A stretch of DNA of 36,885 nucleotides from JAJTGZ01 sp964403525 (GTDB lineage Bacteria > Planctomycetota > Phycisphaerae > Phycisphaerales > UBA1924), in contig CAYOGE010000036.1 of assembly GCA_964403525.1 (NCBI GenBank), positions 1 to 36,885 of the forward strand. Reading direction: 5' to 3'. A program made the position numbers and the translations under genes. The notes beneath the pieces are model-generated. The model ran no database searches and was not told the origin of the DNA. It saw only the letters and a list, made by a program, of their open reading frames with translations. This document shows positions 1-10,378 of this stretch, one piece after another (the first letter of the stretch is position 1; each line of letters opens with the position of its first letter).

Positions 1-295
1 GGGGCTATGCCGAGGTTCTTCCGACATCTTTCCCACACTCGCTGGCGGTCCAAAGGGGGGCATTTGGTGGCCTTTGCGACAAGAATTCGCCGCCAGCGAT
101 CAGTACAAGCCCTCGAAGTTGATTCCGTGCCCTTTCGTGCGATGATCGGGGGACCGAAAAGGACCTTTCCGAGCCGCCCGGCGGGCCGTGTTCCGTTCGA
201 TCCCTCCCCCACTTGCCAAAAGCGTGGGATGGATCAGACGCGGTCGGGGTGTTTGCAGAGTCTGGTCTACAAGGTCCATTATGGAGTCTCACGAA
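1..295. other. Upstream region of glnN with nested inverted repeats
   Basis: No convincing gene is seen here. A short frame opening at 7 has no recognisable product. The region holds a perfect 10-base inverted repeat, TCGCTGGCGG at 39-48 and CCGCCAGCGA at 90-99. Nested inside it is a 6-base repeat, CAAAGG at 51-56 and CCTTTG at 71-76. Together they could fold as a stem within a stem in a transcript of either strand. This may be part of the glnN leader or the end of a gene lying before the window. I could not find a convincing promoter. Confidence 0.4.
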
Positions 296-2497
<2,202 letters not shown>

Positions 2498-2520
2498 TCC
2501 TGCCCACGCGAACAACCAAC

Positions 2521-2555
2521 GCCACCGGGCCCCGCGATCCGCGAGGCTCGGTGGC
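2521..2555 (+). terminator. Hairpin after glnN, probable terminator
   Basis: GCCACCGGGCC at 2521-2531 pairs with GGCTCGGTGGC at 2545-2555 with a single G-T wobble, and the loop contains a further CGCG/CGCG pair. It begins 23 bases after the glnN stop. The following sequence has only a weak T-run, so termination may be partial. Confidence 0.55.
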
Positions 2556-2583
2556 GCGTTCGTTGAGCCACGGCGCCCTAAGC

Positions 2584-3027
2584 GTGCGCCCGGGTCGGGT
2601 GGCGGCATCGCTGTTTGTCGCGGCGGCCGCGGGTTGCCTTGCCGGGGGGTGCGTGTCGGGCTTGCCCACACGGGCAGGCAGCGTGACGGTTGTGACCGAG
2701 GCGGGCGAGCCGGTCGCGCAGGCGCTTGTGCGTGCCGACCCGATCGACCCGCGTCACCCGCTCAACTTCGCCGACTACCTCAGAGGGGACACCGGAACCC
2801 TCGGCGCGTGGACCACCGACCAGCGGGGGGAGGCGGCGATCACGCTGCTGCGCGACCGCCCCACGACCGTTTCCTTCGCCGCGGCCGGTTTTCTCCCCGG
2901 CTCCCGGTTCGTCGATACTTCCGACGGTCCGACGATACGGCTGGTGCTGGTGCCGATCGCAGGAGCAGACCAGATTGGCCGGGCCGGTCGCGAACCACCG
3001 GGCAGCGCCGCTTGGACCCGCCCATAA
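2584..3027 (+). CDS. Small predicted lipoprotein with carboxypeptidase-regulatory-like beta domain
   Basis: Product of about 147 residues. If translation starts at the GTG at 2584, the N-terminus has two arginines, a hydrophobic stretch VAASLFVAAAAG and a lipobox-like LAGGC near residue 20, as expected for export and lipid attachment. The mature part opens with a strand-turn pattern, SVTVVTEAGEPVAQALVRAD, and later has TTDQRGEAAITL and TTVSFAAAGF. This resembles the small beta-sandwich of carboxypeptidase-regulatory-like (CarboxypepD_reg) domains. The frame stays open further upstream to 2455, but those starts overlap the glnN end and its hairpin, so I reject them. No clear ribosome-binding site is visible. 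The stop lies 13 bases before the tRNA. The function is unknown. Confidence 0.6.
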   Translation: MRPGRVAASLFVAAAAGCLAGGCVSGLPTRAGSVTVVTEAGEPVAQALVRADPIDPRHPLNFADYLRGDTGTLGAWTTDQRGEAAITLLRDRPTTVSFAAAGFLPGSRFVDTSDGPTIRLVLVPIAGADQIGRAGREPPGSAAWTRP

Positions 3028-3039
3028 TCTGCCTCGACC

Positions 3040-3112
<73 letters not shown>

Positions 3113-3201
3113 TTGGCCGGAAATCGCAAGCGTGCTCGGCCTGTCGCGGGCGAGCGCGTGCCGGGAATTGCCCTCCTTTCGGCTGTGCCAGCGGGGATTT
3201 G

Positions 3202-3230
3202 TTGCAGGGCTGAGGGACTTCAGGTAAGCT
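3202..3230 (+). promoter_or_regulatory. Possible promoter for P1
   Basis: TTGCAG (3202-3207), a 17-base spacer and TAAGCT (3225-3230), about 70 bases before the P1 start. Match to the housekeeping consensus is weak (3/6 and 3/6). It is listed because spacing is ideal and a similar element precedes P3. Confidence 0.25.
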
Positions 3231-3303
3231 GCAGCACCCACACTCACCCGCCGCCCGGCACGCTCGTAGCCTGGGGAAGGGTTCCGGAACGGAGCAACGA
3301 CAA

Positions 3304-5364
3304 ATGATCAGCCGCACCAGGATGTTCGCGTTCGCCTCGCTGGCCGGATGCACGCTCGGGAGCGTCGCCCTTGCTCAGCCGGCGAACGACTTCATCGCCG
3401 ACGCGATCGAGATCGGCCTGCCGAGCACGGTGACCGGAACAACCGTCAACGCGACCAACGACTTCGGGCTCGTGGGCGCCTGCGGAAACAGCGCATACTC
3501 AAAGGACGTCTGGTACCGGTACAACTGCACAACGAGCCGCTCGGTCGACTTCGCCACCTGCAGCGGCACGACGTACAACACCGTGCTCCAGGCGTTCGAG
3601 CTCAGCGCCGGCGGACAGTTGATCGCCGAGGTGGCCTGCAACGACAACAACTGCAGCACACAGTCGCGCATCATCTTCCCGGCCGTGGCGGGCAAGAGCT
3701 ACATGATCCGCGTCACAGGCAGCGGCACGTCGAGCGGCCCGTTCACGCTGGTCGCCAGCGTTCCACCGCCCGGCACGCCCCCGCTCCACCCGGCACAGAC
3801 CTCCCCGACGCTGCCCTCCTACCCGCCGACGCCCGCCCGCTCGACGGGACCGGATGTGACGATCGGAAACCTGATCGACACCGCCTATTACGGCGGTGGC
3901 TCGGTCTGGATGGCCGACTCCAACGGGCCCAACGTCGCAACCGATGTCTATTCGTACGCGACCGGCACCGACTCCTGGAACATCGGCGACGTTCCTGTCG
4001 AGTGGCAAGCGTCAAACCAGTTCCACCCGGTCATCGGCCAGCAGATGTACCGCTGGAAGGACGGGCGGTTTGAGCAGATCGGCATCTCGTGGCTCAAGCA
4101 CGGCTTCGCCAGCACAAACTCCGGGGCGTTCCCGGAGATGGGCTCGTGCGACGGCCCACCCAGCGGCGGTGCGCAGCTGGGCTCAAACTGCTCCGACGCG
4201 TACGGCTCGGGCCTCAACGGAAGCCGCTCGTACCTGGGCCCGCGCTTTGACGTGAACCCGTCGACCGGCGTGTACACCTACCCCTGGACACCGCTGGTTG
4301 GGACGTACCTCAACACCGACCCGATCGCCCGGCGCATCGTCGTAGGCCTTGACGACGTCCGCGGCGACACGAACGCGGGCGCGTACTACTTCGTTGACTG
4401 CCAATACACCACACAGGATGACGTGCAGTGGGGCAACGGCCGCAACAACTACGCGGCTCGTATTCTCAAGGCCGACACGCTGTTCAACTCGAGCGTGACC
4501 TACTTCGGCAACACCTACCGGCGGACCACAGCGCTCGAGCTCTGGTCGCGCATGGACCCGACCGTTGCACTTTCTACGGTCGACCTGGTGGAGCAGACCA
4601 TGAGCGTGACCGACCGTTGGCGCCACTGGACGGCCGCGCTGCCCGACGCGGCGGTCCTGCCGTCTGGTCAGTGGGTCACCTCGACGATGAACCAGAACAC
4701 GCGCTTCTTTGTCGCCAGCAAGGCGATCAACAACGGCGACGGCACGTTCGACTACGAGTACGCGGTGATGAACCTCAACAGCCATCGAGGCGGCGGATCG
4801 TTCTCCGTGCGTCTGCCGTCGGGGCCCGCTCCGACCAACATCGGCTTCGCCGCGCCAAAGTACCACTCCGGCGAGCGGCTGCTGAACAACCCGTGGCTCA
4901 ACAACGCCGGAGCGGCGGGCGCGATGAAATGGACGGTTGACCCCGCCGTCCGCTCGTACACCGTCCCCGGGATGGCGGCGGCGACGACGTTCAACCCCAA
5001 CCACCTGCTGTGGGGCTCGATGTACAACTACCGCTTCCGCTCAGCGGCCGCGCCGACCACCGGCGTAGCGAGGCTCGGCCTCTACCGTGCGCCGAATTCG
5101 ACGGGCTACCAGGGCACGTCGATCGCTGTATCGGGCGTGAAGGTCCCGTCGGTCTGCACCGCCGATATGGGCAGCACGGGGGGCGTCGCCGGCCCCGACG
5201 GCACGCTCGACAACAACGACTTTATCGCGTACATCGATGCGTTCTTTAACGGCGACATGCTCATGGCCGACCTCGGTGGTCAAGGGGGTGTGGCAACGCC
5301 CGACAACACCCTCGACAACAACGACTTCATCGTCTTTATCGACGCGTTCTTCGCCGGATGCTGA
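3304..5364 (+). CDS. P1: exported GC-type dockerin-anchored protein of unknown function
   Basis: Protein of 686 residues. A signal peptide occupies about residues 1-24 (cleavage after VALA). Residues 29-150 resemble a PPC-like beta domain, with KDVWYRYNC, YNTVLQ, ACNDNNC and SYMIRVTG, probably calcium-stabilised. A proline-rich linker follows at about 151-178. Residues 180-610 form a large domain I do not recognise, rich in Trp, Tyr and paired cysteines (SWNIGDVPVEWQ, SWLKHGF, YGSGLNGSRSYLGPRF). The C-terminus, from about 618, has two EF-hand-like repeats, each DNNDFI..IDAFF, and the protein ends in GC, the hallmark of GC-type dockerins. GGAG lies about eight bases before the start ATG at 3304. 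By analogy the dockerin anchors the protein at the cell surface through an unknown cohesin-like partner. P2 and P3 are full-length paralogues. No strong terminator follows the stop. Confidence 0.85.
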   Translation: MISRTRMFAFASLAGCTLGSVALAQPANDFIADAIEIGLPSTVTGTTVNATNDFGLVGACGNSAYSKDVWYRYNCTTSRSVDFATCSGTTYNTVLQAFELSAGGQLIAEVACNDNNCSTQSRIIFPAVAGKSYMIRVTGSGTSSGPFTLVASVPPPGTPPLHPAQTSPTLPSYPPTPARSTGPDVTIGNLIDTAYYGGGSVWMADSNGPNVATDVYSYATGTDSWNIGDVPVEWQASNQFHPVIGQQMYRWKDGRFEQIGISWLKHGFASTNSGAFPEMGSCDGPPSGGAQLGSNCSDAYGSGLNGSRSYLGPRFDVNPSTGVYTYPWTPLVGTYLNTDPIARRIVVGLDDVRGDTNAGAYYFVDCQYTTQDDVQWGNGRNNYAARILKADTLFNSSVTYFGNTYRRTTALELWSRMDPTVALSTVDLVEQTMSVTDRWRHWTAALPDAAVLPSGQWVTSTMNQNTRFFVASKAINNGDGTFDYEYAVMNLNSHRGGGSFSVRLPSGPAPTNIGFAAPKYHSGERLLNNPWLNNAGAAGAMKWTVDPAVRSYTVPGMAAATTFNPNHLLWGSMYNYRFRSAAAPTTGVARLGLYRAPNSTGYQGTSIAVSGVKVPSVCTADMGSTGGVAGPDGTLDNNDFIAYIDAFFNGDMLMADLGGQGGVATPDNTLDNNDFIVFIDAFFAGC

Positions 5365-5429
5365 GGAACGATCCTGGAGTAGTTTGACGCCCGCGGTCGC
5401 GCGGCGGGTCGCCCGTCGGCGATGCGCGG

Positions 5430-5435
5430 TATGCT
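5430..5435 (+). promoter_or_regulatory. Possible -10 box of tdk (leaderless transcript)
   Basis: TATGCT ends six bases before the tdk ATG at 5442, so a normal start point would fall on or next to the start codon. No Shine-Dalgarno sequence precedes the ATG, which fits a leaderless mRNA. No -35 box is evident. Confidence 0.3.
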
Positions 5436-5441
5436 GCGCAT

Positions 5442-6011
5442 ATGTCGACTCCCAGCCCAGAGCGGGCCCACCTGACGGTCATCTGCGGCCCGATGTTCGC
5501 GGGCAAGACAACCGAATTGATCCGGCGCTACAGCTCAGCGGTGGAGTCAGGACATCGCACGCGCGTGTTTAAGCCGCGACGCGACGTTCGATACGACCCG
5601 GACGCAATCGTGACGCACGGCGGAGTCTCGATCGCCGCCTGCCCGGTAGAGGGAGCAGCCCGCATCCTGGTTGAAGCTATCGGCGCAGAGTTCGTGCTGA
5701 TCGACGAGGCCCACTTCTTTGGATCGGCCCTTGTTGAGCCGACCCTCTCGCTTGTGGGGGCCGGCGTTGGAGTAGTGATAGCGGGCCTGGAGCGCGACCA
5801 CAGAGGCGAGCCGTTCGAGCCGTTCCCACGCCTGCTGTGCGAGGCCGACACCGTCGTCAAGCTCACGTGTCCGTGCGCTCGCTGCGGTGCTTCCGCCGTC
5901 CATTCCCAGCGGCTGATCGACTCGCGCGAACGCATCGTTGTCGGCGGGGCGGAGAGTTACGAGCCTCGGTGCAGATCGTGCTTCGTGCCAGGCAGGCCGT
6001 CGATCGACTGA
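5442..6011 (+). CDS. tdk: Thymidine kinase (type II)
   Basis: Phosphorylates thymidine (and deoxyuridine) with ATP to give dTMP, the salvage route to dTTP. The 189-residue length is normal for the compact bacterial/type II family. The P-loop GPMFAGKTT is at residues 16-24. The Walker B-like DEAHFF begins at D88, and E89 is the expected catalytic base. The lasso/zinc part carries CxCxxC at 143-148 and CRSC at 177-180, the four structural zinc ligands. YEPRC near the end contacts the base in relatives. The last 55 bases overlap, tail to tail, the end of the uridine-kinase-like gene on the other strand. Together with that gene and the nucleoside transporter it forms a salvage group. Confidence 0.95.
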   Translation: MSTPSPERAHLTVICGPMFAGKTTELIRRYSSAVESGHRTRVFKPRRDVRYDPDAIVTHGGVSIAACPVEGAARILVEAIGAEFVLIDEAHFFGSALVEPTLSLVGAGVGVVIAGLERDHRGEPFEPFPRLLCEADTVVKLTCPCARCGASAVHSQRLIDSRERIVVGGAESYEPRCRSCFVPGRPSID

Positions 6012-6616
6012 TCGTTGCTGACCAGAAAATGGGCCGCCGCACGGTACCCATCGGCCCTTGCGGCAAAGGTGGGCTCCGCGACTTCGTGGAAGAACGCTCG
6101 GGCCCGCTCAACGCCCCAGCCTCGTTCGCCCGACGCCTCAAGCCGTTCCCACCGCTGCCAGCGCGCCCCTGCAGCGGCCTCGACGAACACTCGAACGTCT
6201 GCCGACCGGGCGAGCGGAGCGAACAGTGCGTGGATGCCCTCGCACACGATCGTGGGCGCGGGTGCGACCTCGCGATACCCCTCACGGCGGTGTGACTGGA
6301 ACGACCAGACGGGGACCCTTGCCGAGCGCCCACACCGAAGGTCTTGCAGGTTCTCCAGGAGCAGGGTCACATCCATCCGCTCCGGCAGGTCACGCTCGTG
6401 ATAGGGGATCGTCTCGTAGTCGGGCAGGTAGTCGTCGGTGCTCAGCACGCAGCCAGAAACCGCTCGCGCGAGCGTGGACTTTCCGGCCCCGACCGGGCCC
6501 GTCACGGCGATAACCGTGCCGAGCCCAGGCTGTGCACACGCGAGCGACGCCGCGATCAGCCGAGCGGGGGCGGCGGCCATCTCGAGCCGGACGGGCTGGT
6601 CGGTAGGTTGCGTCAC
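5957..6616 (-). CDS. Uridine kinase-like P-loop kinase
   Basis: Protein of 219 residues read from a GTG at 6616. It has a P-loop GPVGAGKST at 40-48, then STDDYLPDYETIPYHERDLPERMD. This is the uridine kinase/phosphoribulokinase pattern in which a DDxY or DxFY segment binds the nucleoside. A second conserved strand is TIVCEGIHALF near 125-135. Relatives phosphorylate uridine and cytidine, or pantothenate in the CoaA branch. The genomic context (thymidine kinase and nucleoside carrier) favours a pyrimidine nucleoside. Its 3' end overlaps tdk by 55 bases in convergent orientation, so transcription of one could interfere with the other. It starts 35 bases from the nupC -10 box, in divergent orientation. 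The exact substrate is not proven. Confidence 0.8.
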   Translation of the reverse strand: MTQPTDQPVRLEMAAAPARLIAASLACAQPGLGTVIAVTGPVGAGKSTLARAVSGCVLSTDDYLPDYETIPYHERDLPERMDVTLLLENLQDLRCGRSARVPVWSFQSHRREGYREVAPAPTIVCEGIHALFAPLARSADVRVFVEAAAGARWQRWERLEASGERGWGVERARAFFHEVAEPTFAARADGYRAAAHFLVSNDQSIDGLPGTKHDLHRGS

Positions 6617-6650
6617 GCTCGCCGACGATATGCCACAGCGACGATTCGTG

Positions 6651-6656
6651 TATGCT
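6651..6656 (+). promoter_or_regulatory. Possible -10 box of the nucleoside transporter gene
   Basis: TATGCT, the same hexamer as before tdk. It overlaps the ATG at 6652, which argues that translation begins at the later ATG at 6691. No -35 box is recognisable. Confidence 0.3.
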
Positions 6657-6690
6657 CGCCGCCGGTTCTGACCGCAAGCTGGAGCATCTC

Positions 6691-8001
6691 ATGCAGCAGT
6701 ACACGGGTCTTCTCGGCGTGGCGGTCCTTCTTCTGATCGCGGTCGCGCTGTCGACCAACCGGCGTGCAATCAAGTGGCGGATCGTCGCCGCGGGCACCGG
6801 GCTGCAATTGCTCATCGCGGTGTTGCTGCACAAGGTGCCGGGAGTGATGGGGGCGTTCGACCTGCTGGCCCGCGCTGTCACGCGGGTAATCTCGTTCGCG
6901 GGTGAGGGTGTCCGATTCCTGTTCGGCAGCCTGGCCGACACCTCGCCCGACAAGCCGTGGGGATTCGTGTTCGCCATCCACGTGCTGCCGATCATCGTTT
7001 TCTTCTCGTCACTGATGGCGGTGCTCTACCACCTTGGCGTCATGCAGCGGCTCGTCGCGGCGGTGGCGTGGGCGCTCCGGGCAACGCTGGGAATCACCGG
7101 CGTTGAAGCCCTTTCCGGAGCGGCCAACATCTTCGTCGGCCAGACCGAGGCGCCGCTGACGGTCAAGCCCTACATCGCCGGCATGACGCGGTCTCAGCTC
7201 ATGGCCGTCATGGTCGGCGGCTTCGCGACGATCGCGGGCAGCGTAATGGCCGCGTACATCACCATGCTCGGCGGGAGCAATACGGAAGCACAGGTGGTGT
7301 TTGCCAAGCACATCATGACGGCCTCGCTGATGTCTGCCCCTGCGGCGATCGTGATGGCCAAGATCATGCTGCCAGAGACCGAGTCGCCCCGCGATGAATC
7401 GCTCTCCTCCCTCAGCCAGAGCACCCCTCCCACAACAAACGTTCTCGACGCGGCGGCGAGCGGCGCAACCGACGGTTTGAAGCTTGCGGCGAACGTCGCG
7501 GCGATGCTCGTCGCCTTCGTCGCGCTGCTGGCAATGGTGAACTGGCCGCTGGCGGCGATCTGCGAGATCGACGCGGTGGCCGCCTGGCGCGATGCGCGCG
7601 GCATCCCCGTGCTGAGCCTGCAGAACATCCTCGGCTTTGTGCTCACGCCCATCGGTTGGCTGGTGGGCGCCGGCAGCCAGGACGCGGGCAAGGTCGGCTC
7701 GCTCATGGGCACATCCGTCATCGCGACCGAGTTCATCGGGTACCAGAACCTCGCCGCCATGATCGCGCAAGCGAAGGCCGACCCCTCCAGCGGGATCAGC
7801 CCGCGTGCGGCGGCGATCGCGACGTACTGCCTGTGCGGCTTTGCCAACATCCCTTCAATCGCCATCCAGATCGGTGGCCTGAGCGCGATGGCCCCCGGGC
7901 GCAGAAGCGACCTGGCATCGCTGGCACCGCGGGCGATGGCTGCCGGCGCACTGGCCTGCTGGATGACCGGTGCGCTCGCCAGTTTGTTTATCCCGCTTTG
8001 A
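6691..8001 (+). CDS. nupC: Concentrative nucleoside transporter (NupC/CNT family)
   Basis: Inner-membrane importer that takes up nucleosides with H+ or Na+. The 436-residue protein has many hydrophobic segments and the family signatures: GQTEAPLTVKPY near residue 150 (nucleoside-binding hairpin), TEFIGYQNLA near 350, and GFANIPSIAIQIGG near 383, matching the CNT consensus GFAN(F)SSI.I.IGG. I use the ATG at 6691 because GGAG at 6681-6684 precedes it by six bases. The upstream ATG at 6652 lies inside a probable -10 box. It sits next to two nucleoside kinases that would trap imported nucleosides as monophosphates. The substituted P in GFANIPS is a small departure from relatives. Identity at family level is secure; the ion and substrates are inferred. 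Confidence 0.92.
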   Translation: MQQYTGLLGVAVLLLIAVALSTNRRAIKWRIVAAGTGLQLLIAVLLHKVPGVMGAFDLLARAVTRVISFAGEGVRFLFGSLADTSPDKPWGFVFAIHVLPIIVFFSSLMAVLYHLGVMQRLVAAVAWALRATLGITGVEALSGAANIFVGQTEAPLTVKPYIAGMTRSQLMAVMVGGFATIAGSVMAAYITMLGGSNTEAQVVFAKHIMTASLMSAPAAIVMAKIMLPETESPRDESLSSLSQSTPPTTNVLDAAASGATDGLKLAANVAAMLVAFVALLAMVNWPLAAICEIDAVAAWRDARGIPVLSLQNILGFVLTPIGWLVGAGSQDAGKVGSLMGTSVIATEFIGYQNLAAMIAQAKADPSSGISPRAAAIATYCLCGFANIPSIAIQIGGLSAMAPGRRSDLASLAPRAMAAGALACWMTGALASLFIPL

Positions 8002-8285
8002 CAGGCTTTCCCCGGCACTCGCAGCGCTGCTCCGCCGACTGCTTCTCGCCCGAGAACGCGCGGCTTTCCATGGGACGCTGCTCCCCACCTGCACGGGTAG
8101 GTAATTGCACTCGTTCCCACTGTCCAAGTCAGCAGACGTTCTCAATGCGGAACCGAGGCAAGCCGGGAATCGAAGATTCCAGCATGCCCGCCCTCGCGGG
8201 CGCTATCCAAACCCTACGGCTTATCAACCCGCCGGTACACCGCCCGCCCATACGGGCCGATTCCATCACCATGGAGGCTTCCCAG
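8002..8285. other. Intergenic region, leader of P2 with small hairpins
   Basis: A 284-base gap with no credible gene. Two small hairpins lie near P2: GGAATC/GATTCC at 8166-8171 and 8175-8180 with a three-base loop, and GCCCGC/GCGGGC at 8186-8191 and 8196-8201 with a four-base loop. They could be a structured leader or a weak end for the transporter transcript. No promoter like those before P1 and P3 was found. Confidence 0.35.
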
Positions 8286-10313
8286 ATGACCGCTCGAAAC
8301 GTCTCAACCGCCGCTGCCACGCTCGCCGCCCTCGCGCTCGCATCGCCTCTGCTGGCGGCACCTCCGAATGACTTGCGATCGTCAGCAACGATCGTGACGG
8401 TTGGCAACGCCTACCCGGGCACCACCGTCACCTCGACAAACTCCGGCGACACCGCCGGCGCGTGCGGCAACTCGGGCACGTCGCCCGACGTGTGGTACCG
8501 CCTGAACGCAACGACGACCACCGGCGTGGACGTTTCGCTGTGTGGTGCTGGCTATGACACGGTTCTACAGATCTTCAACGTCGGTGCTGGCGGCTCGCTC
8601 GGGAGCGTGATCGACTGCAACGACGACTCGTGCGGGCTCAGCTCGACGCTCTCATTCACGGCTACGGCTGGCAGTTCATACTTTATCCGTGTCGCAGGCT
8701 ACGGCGGAGCGACCGGGACGTTTACCGCCGTGCTCTCGGCGTCGATCGCGATGCCGCCGCTGCCGGGCACCCCCGCCCGCTCGAACGGTCCTGACGTGAC
8801 TGTGGGCGATCTTTCGGACATGTCGTCGTACACGACCGGTGCGACCGGCTCGGCGTGGGTCGCCTCCAGCGCCAGCGTCGGAAACATCGGCGGTGTCCGC
8901 TCGTTCGCGGTCGGCACCAACTCGTGGAACATCGGCGACGTCCCGGCCGAGTGGCAGGCGAGCAACCAGCTTCACCCGGCGATCGCGCAGCAGCTCTACC
9001 GTGCCAAGAACGGCCGTTTCGAACAGGTCGGCATCTCGTGGCTCAAGCACGGCTTCGCCAGCACAAACTCCGGCGACTTCCCCGACATCGGCTCGTGCAG
9101 CGCGCCGCCCAGCGGCGGCGCGCAGCTCGGCGTCAACTGCTCAGACCTCTACGGCTCGGGGCTCAACGGCGGGCGTTCGTACCTTGGCCCGCGCTTTGAT
9201 CCAAACCCCACCACGGGCGTGTTCACGTACCCGTGGACATCGCTTGTGGGCACCTACAGCAACACCGACGAGGTCGCAAGGCGCATCGTCGCCCTCGACA
9301 CCGATGTTGCACCGGCTTCAAACCCCGGCGCAATGTACTTCGTTGACTGCGTCTACACCACGCAGGACGACGCCCAGTGGGGCAACAGCCGCAACAACTA
9401 CTCGGCCCGCATGGTCAACGCCGCCACGGTCATCTCCGGCCCTTCGTTTGTCGGCAACACCTACCGGCGCACGACAGCGCTTGAACTCTTTGGCATGATC
9501 GACCCGACGCTCACTCTTTCGAGCGTCGACATGGTCGAGCAGACCATGAGCGTCACCGACAAGTGGCGGCACTGGACCTCGACCCAGAGCGCAGCCGTCC
9601 TGCCCGCGGGCCAGTGGGTGACGTCTACCAAAGAGCAGAACACGCGCTTCCTCATCGGCAGCCGCGCGACCAGTAACGGCAACGGCACCTACGACTACGA
9701 GTACGCCGTGATGAACCTCAACAGCCAACGGGCCGGCGGCTCGTTCGCGCTCCGGCTCCCCTCGGGTGCATCGCCGACGAACATCGGATTCCACGCTCCG
9801 ATGTACCACTCTGGCGACCGCGTGCTCAACAACCCCTGGCTCAACAACGCCGGCGCTGGCGGCAAGATGCAGTGGACCGTCGACCCCACCACCGCCAACG
9901 TGCAGGTTCCCGGCATGTCCGGCACGCGCCTGTTCGGTCCTAACGCGCTCCTCTACGGCACGCTCTACAACTACCGCTTCACCTCCGCGGCAGCCCCCAC
10001 CACGGGCACCGCACGCCTCGGGCTCTTCCGCCCGGCTAACGCGACGGGTTACCAGGGCACCTCGCTCGCGGTGACGGGCGTAAAGGTCCCCGCGATCTGC
10101 ACCGCCGACCTCGGCAGCCAGGGCGGCATCGCCGCGCCGGACGGCAACCTTGACAACAACGACTTCATCGCCTTCATCGATGCCTTCTTCAACGGCGACA
10201 TGCTCTCTGCTGACATCGGCTCGCAGGGCGGCCTGGCCGGGCCGGACAACCGCCTCGATAACAACGACTTCATCGTCTTCATCGATGCCTTCTTCAACGG
10301 CTGTGCCGGCTGA
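8286..10313 (+). CDS. P2: exported GC-type dockerin-anchored protein of unknown function
   Basis: Protein of 675 residues, paralogous to P1 and P3 along its full length. The ATG at 8286 is preceded by GGAGG at 8273-8277, and the signal peptide runs to about residue 24 (cleavage after LLA, before APPND). A PPC-like domain follows at about 25-155, with SPDVWYRLN, YDTVLQIF, DCNDDSCG and SYFIRVAGYG. The central domain, about 170-600, has the same landmarks as P1 (SWNIGDVPAEWQ, SWLKHGF, GLNGGRSYLGPRF, QTMSVTDKWRHW). Two dockerin-like repeats from about 605 each contain LDNNDFI..FIDAFF, and the chain ends in NGCAG. A 46-base block (9028-9073) is identical to P1, including silent sites. The frame is open upstream to 7656 but overlaps the transporter there. 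A strong terminator follows. Confidence 0.85.
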   Translation: MTARNVSTAAATLAALALASPLLAAPPNDLRSSATIVTVGNAYPGTTVTSTNSGDTAGACGNSGTSPDVWYRLNATTTTGVDVSLCGAGYDTVLQIFNVGAGGSLGSVIDCNDDSCGLSSTLSFTATAGSSYFIRVAGYGGATGTFTAVLSASIAMPPLPGTPARSNGPDVTVGDLSDMSSYTTGATGSAWVASSASVGNIGGVRSFAVGTNSWNIGDVPAEWQASNQLHPAIAQQLYRAKNGRFEQVGISWLKHGFASTNSGDFPDIGSCSAPPSGGAQLGVNCSDLYGSGLNGGRSYLGPRFDPNPTTGVFTYPWTSLVGTYSNTDEVARRIVALDTDVAPASNPGAMYFVDCVYTTQDDAQWGNSRNNYSARMVNAATVISGPSFVGNTYRRTTALELFGMIDPTLTLSSVDMVEQTMSVTDKWRHWTSTQSAAVLPAGQWVTSTKEQNTRFLIGSRATSNGNGTYDYEYAVMNLNSQRAGGSFALRLPSGASPTNIGFHAPMYHSGDRVLNNPWLNNAGAGGKMQWTVDPTTANVQVPGMSGTRLFGPNALLYGTLYNYRFTSAAAPTTGTARLGLFRPANATGYQGTSLAVTGVKVPAICTADLGSQGGIAAPDGNLDNNDFIAFIDAFFNGDMLSADIGSQGGLAGPDNRLDNNDFIVFIDAFFNGCAG

Positions 10314-10350
10314 TTGACCCGTCCGGAGCCTATTAACAATTGCTCAGCAA

Positions 10351-10378
10351 GGGATCGGCATGAAGCCGGTCCCTTTTT
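10351..10378 (+). terminator. Rho-independent terminator of P2
   Basis: GGGATCGGC, loop ATGAA, GCCGGTCCC, then TTTTT. Nine-base stem with one wobble pair and a clear T-run. Confidence 0.9.

Noticed and set aside
1..295. Glutamine riboswitch (glnA RNA) before glnN
   Set aside because: I looked for the conserved core of the cyanobacterial glnA RNA and did not see it.
7656..8285. N-terminal extension of P2 of about 210 residues
   Set aside because: It overlaps the transporter gene. The signal peptide and GGAGG fix the start at 8286.
10120..10310. CRISPR-like repeats at the ends of P1-P3
   Set aside because: The repeated DNA encodes the two in-frame dockerin-like repeats, and there are only two per gene.
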